Assembly (NCBI GenBank): GCA_963623875.1
Contig: CAVFNL010000009.1
Coordinates: 1 to 18,637, forward strand
Direction of reading: 5' to 3'
Length of the DNA stretch: 18,637 nt
Source of the DNA: UBA3206 sp963623875
GTDB lineage: Bacteria; Bacillota_I; Bacilli_A; Acholeplasmatales; Anaeroplasmataceae
Below are positions 1 through 6,568 of this stretch, piece after piece; the stretch's first letter is position 1, and every line of letters starts with the position of its first letter. The notes below the pieces were generated by a model. It was given only the letters and a program-made list of their open reading frames with translations, did not search any database and had not been told where the DNA came from. A program made the translations under genes and the position numbers.

Positions 1-488
1 ATTATGATAATGGTAAACTTAAAGATTTAATTGCTAAAATGATTTCAGGTGATGAGGTAGAGGTTAATGTTTCTAAATTTGATAATGACTTAACTAAAGT
101 TAACTCTAAAGATGTGGCTTAAACTGTTTTAATTCACTTAGGATATTTAGTATACGATGCAGATTTTGAAGGGTGTTATATTCCAAATTATGAAATAAAA
201 CAAGAATTCGTAAATGCTATAGAAGAATTAAATTGATATGAAATAAATAATCCTATATCTAAATCAAAGAAATTATACCAAGAAATATTAAAAGGTAATA
301 CAAAGTTTATTAATAAAACATTTGATGAAAATCATAATGAACTTGCAGGACCATTTAATAAGAATAAAGAAGATGTACTTGGTAGTTATAGTGGTGATGT
401 AATGCTTGTAGGAATAGCATATGATAGTAAGAGTTTAAAGCATACATCTAAGGTTGAAACATTTAATATTAATAAAATGGGATGCTAG
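1..488 (+). pseudogene. Decayed C-terminal remnant of AAA-ATPase-like / PD-(D/E)XK nuclease family protein
   Basis: Frame 3 reads from the window edge to a TAG at 486-488 but is broken by TAA at 120-122 and TGA at 234-236. The pieces in order resemble the C-terminal half of the common 'AAA-ATPase_like plus PDDEXK' proteins: a segment like GDEVEVNVSKFDNDL, then TVLIHLGYLVYD, then IPNYEIKQEFVNAIEEL, and finally DVMLVGIAYDSKSLKH. The nuclease core normally lying between the last two segments is mostly absent, so an internal deletion has occurred as well as two nonsense mutations. The second stop falls where relatives usually have Trp, suggesting TGG to TGA. The N-terminal ATPase half would lie outside the window. 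Family assignment is from recalled family sequence patterns. Decay itself is directly visible. Confidence 0.75.
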
Positions 489-514
489 ATATTATTTAGT
501 GTCCCTTTAAACAT

Positions 515-546
515 AAAAAAAAGAGACCTAATAGTCTCTATTTTTT
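515..546. terminator. Bidirectional intrinsic terminator
   Basis: The stem AGAGAC (522-527) pairs with GTCTCT (534-539) around a six-base loop. It is preceded by a run of A and followed by a run of T, so it can end transcription both of minus-strand rpsT and of anything arriving on the plus strand from the pseudogene. Confidence 0.8.
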
Positions 547-566
547 ATATTAATCAATAATCATAA

Positions 567-830
567 TTAATTTAAAGAATTAACAGCTGATGCTAAATCA
601 GACTTTTTACGAGCTACGAAGTTCTTGTGAACGATACCTTTAGCTTGAGCCTTGTCTAACTTCTTGTATGCAAGTGCTAATGCAGTAGTAGCTGTAGCTT
701 TGTCATTCTTTTCAACGGCTACTAAAACGGCCTTGATAGCAGTCTTAACTCCAGACTTGAATGATTGATTGAATTGTCTTGCCTTTTCATTTGTCTTAAC
801 TCTTTTGATTTGTTGCTTAATGTTTGCCAT
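567..830 (-). CDS. rpsT: 30S ribosomal protein S20
   Basis: An 87-residue, Lys/Ala-rich helical protein beginning MANIKQQIKRVKTNEKAR, the classic S20 N-terminus, with the usual C-terminal HKNFVARKKSDLA stretch. S20 binds 16S rRNA early in small-subunit assembly. A longer reading with seven extra N-terminal residues is open, but GGAGGTG (836-842) lies five bases upstream of the ATG at 828-830 and fixes the start. It is a monocistronic minus-strand gene with its own promoter (861-889) and a shared bidirectional terminator, and it is divergent from the EIIB-HPr operon. Length is normal for the family. Confidence 0.97.
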   Translation of the reverse strand: MANIKQQIKRVKTNEKARQFNQSFKSGVKTAIKAVLVAVEKNDKATATTALALAYKKLDKAQAKGIVHKNFVARKKSDLASAVNSLN

Positions 831-860
831 TTTTTCACCTCCGACACACAATGCTTATTT

Positions 861-889
861 ATTATAGCAAACTTAAAATGAATAAGCAA
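861..889 (-). promoter_or_regulatory. Sigma-A-type promoter of rpsT
   Basis: On the minus strand TTGCTT (884-889) and TATAAT (861-866) are separated by exactly 17 bases. The DNA just upstream of the -35 (about 890-930) consists of A and T tracts and could act as an UP element, as expected for a strongly expressed ribosomal protein gene. Confidence 0.8.
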
Positions 890-951
890 GTATAAATTTT
901 AAAATTAATTTGCTTTTTTTGCTTTTTGAAAATTTAATTATAAATTAAAAC

Positions 952-980
952 TTGAAAACGCTTCTTATTCTAAGTATAAT
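952..980 (+). promoter_or_regulatory. Promoter of EIIB-like/HPr operon with overlapping cre-like site
   Basis: TTGAAA (952-957) and a perfect TATAAT (975-980) are 17 bases apart. The segment 953-966, TGAAAACGCTTCTT, matches 13 of 14 positions of the cre consensus TGWAARCGYTWNCW recalled for CcpA in Bacilli. It overlaps the -35 box, a position compatible with repression. The box TTG at 952 is also a formal start codon for the downstream frame, but it is the promoter and not the translational start. Confidence 0.75.
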
Positions 981-999
981 AAATTTGAGGTTTGATAAT

Positions 1000-1359
1000 A
1001 TGATTTTACTTTCAGGTTCGATAAAATATCTAATGATTGCGATTATACTTGTTGCAGTATTAATTGTTGCAGGAATTATTGTTACTATCGTTTTAAAAAT
1101 GAAAAATAAAGGGCATGTTCGTGTAGATGAAGAATTCATCACAAACATCATCTCTTATTTAGGTAATAAAGAAAATATCAAGGAAGTTTCTGTTGATAAC
1201 GCAAGACTTAAAGTCGCAGTAAATGATGTTGAAGCAGTTGATACTAAAATGCTTCATACACTTTCTGAAAAGGGCGTTTTCATAAGTGGAAATAATGTTA
1301 AATTGCTATTCAAATATGATTCAATGCTTATAAAAAAAGAAATTTTAAAAAGATTATAG
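1000..1359 (+). CDS. Membrane-anchored PTS EIIB-like protein lacking the phosphorylated cysteine
   Basis: A 119-residue protein with one N-terminal transmembrane helix (about residues 9-33) followed by a basic linker and a domain (about 43-117) resembling the glucose-family PTS EIIB fold: NIISYLGNKENI, RLKVAVND, and KGVFISGNNVKLLF match its usual blocks. In true EIIB domains a Cys just before the TRLR-type strand carries the phosphate. Here that place reads SVDNARLKV, and the whole protein contains no Cys. Phosphotransfer by the normal route is therefore not possible, and a sensing or regulatory role is inferred. The start is ATG 1000 with GAGG at 987-990; the longer reading from TTG 952 would begin inside the promoter. 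It lies 15 bases upstream of ptsH, in one operon. Confidence 0.72.
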   Translation: MILLSGSIKYLMIAIILVAVLIVAGIIVTIVLKMKNKGHVRVDEEFITNIISYLGNKENIKEVSVDNARLKVAVNDVEAVDTKMLHTLSEKGVFISGNNVKLLFKYDSMLIKKEILKRL

Positions 1360-1374
1360 TAGGAGGTATTTAAA

Positions 1375-1647
1375 ATGGTCTTTAGAAAATTTAAAATCAC
1401 TTCTGAGTCGGGGCTTCACGCAAGACCTGCTACAATAATTGTAAATGAAGCTGTTAAATTTAAGTCAAATATTACATTATCAGTTGAATCTAAGGCAGTA
1501 AACTTAAAATCTATAATGGGTGTTATGAGTCTTGGAATTTATAATGGTGAAATATTTACTATTTCAGCTGAAGGTGAAGATGAGGCAGCAGCAATTGATT
1601 CGCTTACTGATTCGATTTATGAAATGCATATAGGAAAAGAAATTTAA
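1375..1647 (+). CDS. ptsH: Phosphocarrier protein HPr
   Basis: A 90-residue HPr. The active-site block SGLHARPAT places His15, phosphorylated by enzyme I, and NLKSIMGVMSLGI contains Ser46, the target of HPr kinase in Gram-positive bacteria. Both are intact, so the protein can serve in sugar phosphotransfer and, when Ser46-phosphorylated, as co-regulator of CcpA. A strong AGGAGG (1361-1366) precedes the ATG. It is co-transcribed with the EIIB-like gene and closed by a hairpin terminator. Unusually, enzyme I (ptsI) does not follow. Confidence 0.95.
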   Translation: MVFRKFKITSESGLHARPATIIVNEAVKFKSNITLSVESKAVNLKSIMGVMSLGIYNGEIFTISAEGEDEAAAIDSLTDSIYEMHIGKEI

Positions 1648-1653
1648 AAAACT

Positions 1654-1677
1654 AGCAACTCTTTGAAGTTGCTTTTT
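1654..1677 (+). terminator. Intrinsic terminator after ptsH
   Basis: AGCAACT (1654-1660) and AGTTGCT (1667-1673) form a perfect 7-bp stem with a six-base loop and a T tail. The next gene's ribosome binding site begins only eight bases beyond the tail and no clear promoter lies between, so partial read-through into pepV is likely. Confidence 0.8.
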
Positions 1678-1697
1678 AAATATGAAGGAGAATAAAA

Positions 1698-3047
1698 ATG
1701 GAATACGATTTTTTAAAACTTGCAGATAAATATTTTGATTCTGCAGTGAATGATTTAAAAGATTTAATATCAGCTAAATCAGTCTTAGATGAATATAATC
1801 CAAATAGTGATGCACCATTTGGGGAAGGTTGTAAACAAGCATTAGAAATGATGCTTAATATTGCAGCAAGAGATGGGTTTGCAACATTAAATGATGATAA
1901 CTATGCAGGAGAAATTAAATATGGAAATGGGGAAGACCTTGCAATTTTAGGGCATTTAGATGTTGTCCCTGCAGATGGAGAGTGGAATACAAATCCTTTT
2001 GTAGGAACCGTAATAGGTAATAAACTTTATGGTAGAGGATCTACTGATGATAAAGGACCTGTTATTGCGTCATATTATGCAATAAAGATGCTTAAAGATT
2101 TAAACATCAAGTTTAATAAAACAGTAAAACTTATTGTTGGCTGTGATGAAGAGAGTGGTTCAAGATGTCTTGAACACTATTTTAAAAATCACAGCAAGCC
2201 AAATATTGGTTTTTCACCAGATGCAGATTTTCCTTTAATATATGGTGAAAAAGCCTTTGCTAATTTTGAGATTAAAGGTTTAACTAATTCTACAATTATC
2301 AAAACATGGAATAGCGGAAGCCGTTCTAATATAGTGCCAGATAAATGTGAAGTGGTGTTAAATAAAGATTTAAAGAAAGAATTTAATGAATTCTTAAAAG
2401 ATAATAATTATAAAGGTGAAGTAAAAGGTGATACATATATCACTTATGGTAAGGCTGCCCATGGATCAATGCCTGAAGGTGGAATTAATTCAAACTTTAT
2501 TATGGCAGAGTTTGTAAATAAATATGAAAAAGATAATTTCACATCATTTATTTTAAAATATTTATCTTTTGATCCACATGGAGAAAAGATGGCAATAGAT
2601 ATTACAAATGCTGACATGGGGCAATTATCACTAAACCCTGGTATATTTAGAGTAGGAAATAATAATGTATCTATAGTATGTGATTGTCGAACACCTAAAA
2701 ATGATTGGTACAAAGTGATTGATGAGAAAGTGTCAAAATGTGCTAAAGAATTTAATATGTCATATGTTGTAGGTGAAAGAAAAGATATGCATTATGTAGA
2801 TCCTGATTCTAAATTAGTACAATCCCTTTACAAAGCATATAAAGAGATTAGTTTAGATGATGTAAACAAACCATTTACAATTGGTGGTGGTACATATGCC
2901 AAATTTATTGATAATTGTGTAGCATTTGGGCCTACATTTGTAGGATGTGATGATTTGATTCACTCTCCAAATGAATTTATTGAATTAGATAATTTTAAGA
3001 AAGATATAGCTATTTATGCATATGCTATATATGAGCTAGTGAAATGA
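1698..3047 (+). CDS. pepV: Dipeptidase PepV-like, M20 family metallopeptidase
   Basis: A 449-residue cytoplasmic zinc dipeptidase of the M20A family that cleaves dipeptides for amino-acid supply. Metal-site blocks are visible in order: GHLDVVP (H86, D88), GRGSTDDKG (D117/D118), GCDEESGS (E151 catalytic base, E152), SPDADFP (D175/D177), and a C-terminal HSPNEF histidine. Length and motif spacing match PepV of lactic acid bacteria, including the inserted lid region. AAGGAG (1685-1690) precedes the ATG. The TGA stop overlaps the trmB start by four bases (ATGA), so the two are translationally coupled. It is the first gene of the pepV-trmB-S51/PDT-pdp operon. Confidence 0.93.
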   Translation: MEYDFLKLADKYFDSAVNDLKDLISAKSVLDEYNPNSDAPFGEGCKQALEMMLNIAARDGFATLNDDNYAGEIKYGNGEDLAILGHLDVVPADGEWNTNPFVGTVIGNKLYGRGSTDDKGPVIASYYAIKMLKDLNIKFNKTVKLIVGCDEESGSRCLEHYFKNHSKPNIGFSPDADFPLIYGEKAFANFEIKGLTNSTIIKTWNSGSRSNIVPDKCEVVLNKDLKKEFNEFLKDNNYKGEVKGDTYITYGKAAHGSMPEGGINSNFIMAEFVNKYEKDNFTSFILKYLSFDPHGEKMAIDITNADMGQLSLNPGIFRVGNNNVSIVCDCRTPKNDWYKVIDEKVSKCAKEFNMSYVVGERKDMHYVDPDSKLVQSLYKAYKEISLDDVNKPFTIGGGTYAKFIDNCVAFGPTFVGCDDLIHSPNEFIELDNFKKDIAIYAYAIYELVK

Positions 3048-3682
3048 GACTTAGAAAAATAAATGGAGCCTTAGAGGCATTAGAAAAGAATGAATATTAT
3101 TTTATAAAAAATCCAAAAGATAATAAAGGACAATGGAAGGATGTATTTAATAATTCCGCTGAAATACATTTAGAAGTTGGATGTGGAAAAGGTAATTTTA
3201 TTATTGGTATGGCTAAAGCATATCCAAATATAAATTTTATTGCTTTAGAGAAATTTGAAAGTGTACTTATAAGAGCACTTGAAAAGATGGAAGTAGAAGA
3301 AATTCCAAATTTAAAAATAGTACATGCGGATGCGACTGATTTGTGTGAAATGTTTTCTGCAGGTGAAATAAGTACTATGTATTTAAATTTTAGTGATCCT
3401 TGGCCTAAAACAAGACATGCGAAAAGAAGACTTACATATAAAACATTTTTAGACTTATATTCAAAGATATTAAAAGATGATGGAGAAATTATTCAAAAAA
3501 CTGATAATAAATCTCTTTTTGAATATTCATTAGAATCATTCAGCCAAAATGGGTGGTATTTAAAGAATATATCATTAGATCTTCATAAAACAGATATGTT
3601 TAATGTTATGACTGAATATGAAGTTAAAAAATCAAAACTTGGTCCTATATATCGACTTGAAGCAAGAAAGTGTAAAGATTAA
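3044..3682 (+). CDS. trmB: tRNA (guanine-N7-)-methyltransferase
   Basis: A 212-residue SAM-dependent methyltransferase that makes m7G46 in the tRNA variable loop. The SAM-binding motif EVGCGKGNF (about 44-52), the family signature FSDPWPKTRHAKRRL (about 116-130), and a C-terminal TEYE-type block with a basic end are all present. Length is typical of Firmicutes TrmB. It overlaps pepV by four bases and shares one base with the next gene (TAATG), so translation is tightly coupled along the operon. The operon mixes tRNA modification, peptide and nucleoside salvage, and an aromatic amino-acid enzyme, with no obvious common pathway. Confidence 0.96.
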   Translation: MRLRKINGALEALEKNEYYFIKNPKDNKGQWKDVFNNSAEIHLEVGCGKGNFIIGMAKAYPNINFIALEKFESVLIRALEKMEVEEIPNLKIVHADATDLCEMFSAGEISTMYLNFSDPWPKTRHAKRRLTYKTFLDLYSKILKDDGEIIQKTDNKSLFEYSLESFSQNGWYLKNISLDLHKTDMFNVMTEYEVKKSKLGPIYRLEARKCKD

Positions 3683-5163
3683 TGAATCTATTCTTAATAG
3701 GTGGAAGAAGTACTACTACAATTAGTGATAATATTGAGCAATTTATAGTGAATTATAAAGATAATCCTAATATATTATTAGTTCCAGCTGCCTCTATGGA
3801 TAGTACTAGATCAGATAAGAATTTAAGTGCTTTGTTTGATAAATATAAGTGTACATATAAATTTTTATATTTATATAGGAACCCTATAAATATTATAGAG
3901 TCCTTAGATTGGGCTGATATTATCTATTTTAGTGGTGGAAATACTAAATGCTTAACTGATGCGGCTCTAAAGTATGGCTTAGATAAGTATTTAAGAAAAA
4001 CCGAAAAACTTATAGTAGGAATTAGTGCTGGTATGAATTTTATAGCAAGCTATGGTATGGGAGATACGGATGCATATCAAGATAATTATCATATATATAA
4101 CTATAAAATGCAAAAGGGGATAGGACTTTTAGATATAGTAGTGTGCCCTCACTATGATAACTGTGATTTAGATGTTTTTAATGATGAACCCAAAAAATAT
4201 AAAAGTGATGGATTAGCGCTAGAGAATGATACTGCAATATATATTAATGACTTCACATATAAGGTTATAAAAGATAATAAAAGAAATAGTATATATAAAT
4301 TTAGTAAGGAGGATAATTACAAAATGGATGCAATATATAACAATAAAGTTATTTCATGTCTTGGACCTGAAGGAACGTTTTGCGATGTTTCATGTAAGAA
4401 TTATTTAAAAAAATCAAAACAAGATTTAAAAATTGAATATTATCCTTCAATAAGAAAAACTATTGAATCTTTAAAAATAAATGATATTGCGATAGTGCCA
4501 TTTGAAAATTCACTGGATGGTTTTGTTCTTGAAACTCTAGACACTTTAATTAAAAATGATTATTCGATTACTAAAGAATTAGAAGAAAAAGTTGATTTTG
4601 CGTTTGTATCATTTGCAAGTGATATTAAAATGATAAAAAATGTATATGTTCAGTTTAAAGCAAAAGCTGAATGTATTGATTTTTTAACAATAAAAAATAA
4701 TTTTAATTTAATAACAACAGATTCAAATATGATATCACTTTTAAATTTACTAAAAAGTGATGAAACATACGGAGCTGTAATTCCTATTCATAAAAAGAAT
4801 GATTATAAATTTAATGTTGTATTAGAAGGCATTTCTGATAGCAGTGAAAATTATACAAGGTTTGTTATATTAGAAAAAAATCCTTTAAAAATATTAAATG
4901 ATGACATTAAATGTTCACTATGCTTATTTATGAATGATGATTATCCTGGTATTTTATTTGATGCGTTAAAATTATTTAATGAATATAGGGTAAACCTAAA
5001 TTCAATAATTTCACGTCCTACAAAGGAAGCATTAGGTAAATATAATTTTTATATTGAAATATCATCTAAAAAAGATGAGATTAAAAATATATTAAATTGT
5101 ATCTCGGATTTAAAAAATGATAGAAGATATGGAATAAAGAATTTAGGAATTTATTCAAAATAA
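3682..5163 (+). CDS. Peptidase S51-prephenate dehydratase (ACT) fusion reading frame
   Basis: One uninterrupted 493-codon frame. Residues 1-214 resemble dipeptidase E/S51 peptidases: LFLIGGRST start, FSGGNT (83-88), nucleophile Ser115 in GISAGM and His157 in CPHYDN. Residues 224-400 are prephenate dehydratase, which converts prephenate to phenylpyruvate: LGPEGTF (227-233), PFENSLDG (273-280), and the TRF catalytic motif (392-394). The usual HPQ-type block is altered to VQFKAKAEC. An ACT domain (about 410-480) follows, with YPGIL and SRP in place of the usual phenylalanine-binding GALV and ESRP motifs. At the junction AAGGAGG (4306-4312) precedes an in-frame ATG at 4324 (codon 215), so a separate dehydratase may also be made. 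Loss of a stop between two former genes is the simplest origin. The start overlaps trmB by one base. Confidence 0.85.
   Translation: MNLFLIGGRSTTTISDNIEQFIVNYKDNPNILLVPAASMDSTRSDKNLSALFDKYKCTYKFLYLYRNPINIIESLDWADIIYFSGGNTKCLTDAALKYGLDKYLRKTEKLIVGISAGMNFIASYGMGDTDAYQDNYHIYNYKMQKGIGLLDIVVCPHYDNCDLDVFNDEPKKYKSDGLALENDTAIYINDFTYKVIKDNKRNSIYKFSKEDNYKMDAIYNNKVISCLGPEGTFCDVSCKNYLKKSKQDLKIEYYPSIRKTIESLKINDIAIVPFENSLDGFVLETLDTLIKNDYSITKELEEKVDFAFVSFASDIKMIKNVYVQFKAKAECIDFLTIKNNFNLITTDSNMISLLNLLKSDETYGAVIPIHKKNDYKFNVVLEGISDSSENYTRFVILEKNPLKILNDDIKCSLCLFMNDDYPGILFDALKLFNEYRVNLNSIISRPTKEALGKYNFYIEISSKKDEIKNILNCISDLKNDRRYGIKNLGIYSK
4306..4326 (+). promoter_or_regulatory. Internal ribosome binding site and ATG inside the S51/PDT frame
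   Basis: A near-perfect Shine-Dalgarno AAGGAGG (4306-4312) lies 11 bases before an in-frame ATG (4324-4326), exactly between the peptidase and dehydratase domains. In the reading frame it encodes the linker residues KED. The spacing is longer than ideal. It may be a relic of a once separate gene or may still start a 279-residue dehydratase. Confidence 0.6.
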
Positions 5164-5176
5164 GGAAGTGGTAAAA

Positions 5177-6475
5177 TTGAATATATTAGATATTATTTCT
5201 AAAAAACAAGAAGGTATTGAATTAAACAATGAAGAACTTAAGTTTGTAGTTCAAGGATTTTGCAAAGGAGAAATTCCTAATTATCAAATGTCTGCGTTTT
5301 TAATGGCAGTGTATTTTAAAGGAATGACTGATAATGAAACTGCAAGTTTTACATTTGCGATGCGTGATAGTGGGGAGATATTAAATCATGATATGATTCA
5401 AGGTCTTAAATTTGATAAACATTCAACAGGTGGTGTAGGTGATAAAACAACACTTATAATAGGACCTATGATTGCAAGTCTTGGTTTAAAGTTCTCGAAG
5501 ATGAGTGGAAGAGCATTAGGGCATACAGGTGGCACAATTGATAAGCTTGAAGCAATTAAAGGATTTAATGTTTCACTTAATGAAGAAGAATTTTACAAAC
5601 AAGTAAACGATATAGGAATAGCTGTTATATCACAAAGTGCTAATCTAGCACCTGCGGATAAACTTATATATGCATTACGTGATATTACATCAACTGTATC
5701 ATCAATACCACTTATTGCATCATCTATTATGTCAAAAAAACTAGCAGCAAACGATGACTTAATCCTACTTGATGTAAAAGTGGGAAGTGGAGCATTTATG
5801 AAAAATATAGATGAAGCTAAAAAACTTGCGTCTTTAATGACAAAAATTGGAAGTATGGCAGGAAAGAAGGTTTCAGCTATACTTACAAATATGTGTGAAC
5901 CACTTGGTATGGCTGTAGGAAATAGCCTAGAGGTTTTAGAGGCTATTAATACCTTAAAAGGTAATGGACCTAAAGATTTAGAAGATTTATGCACAGAAAT
6001 AGCAAAATATGCACTTTTACTATCAGGTGTTGAAACAAATCCTGATATTGCAAAAGAAAAAGCTTATAATACACTTCATGATGGAAGTGCTTATAACAAA
6101 TTTATAGATTTTGTAGTAGCACAAGGTGCATCACGTGATTATATTTTGAATTATGAAAACGAAATTAAAGTTAAAAATATAATAGAATATAAAGCTTTAG
6201 AAGATGGATATATTTTAGAGATGGATGCTAAAAAAATTGGACTTGCGTCACAACGCCTTGGAGCAGGTAGATTAAAACTTGATGATGAAATAGACTATAA
6301 TGTAGGCATTGTTTTAGAACATAAGATAGGTGATTATGTATCAAAAGGAGATACTATATTAAAACTATATTGTAATGAAAAAGGCGTTAGTGAGGCTTTA
6401 GATTTTATTTTTGGTGCAATTAAAATAGGAAAAGAGCAAAAAAATACTAAATTAATTTTAGATTTTGTAGAATAA
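5177..6475 (+). CDS. pdp: Pyrimidine-nucleoside phosphorylase
   Basis: A protein of about 432 residues that splits uridine, thymidine or deoxyuridine with phosphate into base plus (deoxy)ribose-1-phosphate for salvage. The phosphate-site block KHSTGGVGDKTT (about 81-92) and the family signature SGRALGHTGGTIDKLE (about 110-125) are complete. The C-terminal alpha/beta domain ends with the biotinyl-like fold region seen in the family. I prefer the TTG start at 5177, giving MNILDIISKKQEG: AGGAAG at 5163-5168 then sits eight bases upstream. The alternative GTG at 5168 would place the ribosome site over the start. It is the last gene of the operon, 13 bases after the fusion gene. No strong terminator is seen downstream. 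Thymidine phosphorylase (deoA) is a close alternative name. Confidence 0.93.
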   Translation: MNILDIISKKQEGIELNNEELKFVVQGFCKGEIPNYQMSAFLMAVYFKGMTDNETASFTFAMRDSGEILNHDMIQGLKFDKHSTGGVGDKTTLIIGPMIASLGLKFSKMSGRALGHTGGTIDKLEAIKGFNVSLNEEEFYKQVNDIGIAVISQSANLAPADKLIYALRDITSTVSSIPLIASSIMSKKLAANDDLILLDVKVGSGAFMKNIDEAKKLASLMTKIGSMAGKKVSAILTNMCEPLGMAVGNSLEVLEAINTLKGNGPKDLEDLCTEIAKYALLLSGVETNPDIAKEKAYNTLHDGSAYNKFIDFVVAQGASRDYILNYENEIKVKNIIEYKALEDGYILEMDAKKIGLASQRLGAGRLKLDDEIDYNVGIVLEHKIGDYVSKGDTILKLYCNEKGVSEALDFIFGAIKIGKEQKNTKLILDFVE

Positions 6476-6507
6476 TACAAAAAAAAGTGGTTTTATAAGA
6501 AATTTAT

Positions 6508-6536
6508 TTGACTATAAAACGCTTACATGCTAAAAT
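6508..6536 (+). promoter_or_regulatory. Promoter of lipoprotein gene with cre-like half site in the spacer
   Basis: TTGACT (6508-6513) and TAAAAT (6531-6536) have a 17-base spacer. Within the spacer, 6514-6527 contains AAAACGCTTACA, matching 12 of 14 cre consensus positions. An 8-bp inverted repeat, GTTTTATA (6490-6497) and TATAAAAC (6513-6520), brackets the -35 box. A repressor bound here would block RNA polymerase. Confidence 0.7.
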
Positions 6537-6568
6537 TATATTAGATATTTTAAAAGGAGAAGATAGAT

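Noticed and set aside
234..236. TGA at a Trp position as a sign of genetic code 4
   Set aside because: All intact genes use TGG for Trp, several end in TGA within ATGA overlaps, and the same fragment also has an internal TAA. Pseudogene decay is the simpler reading.
884..920. AAGCAA/TTGCTT inverted repeat followed by T run as a plus-strand terminator
   Set aside because: No plus-strand gene precedes it, the loop is about 20 bases, and the left arm is the -35 box of rpsT. A chance effect of AT-rich composition is likely.
952..999. TTG-initiated N-terminal extension of the EIIB-like gene
   Set aside because: It would start inside the -35 box and cover the -10. The ATG at 1000 has its own ribosome site.
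945..1151. Minus-strand reading frame opposite the EIIB-like gene
   Set aside because: No ribosome site and a composition typical of antisense to a membrane helix. A shadow of the real gene.
6476..6500. Possible terminator after the phosphorylase gene
   Set aside because: Only a four-base A/T stem is available and no convincing hairpin with T tail is visible.
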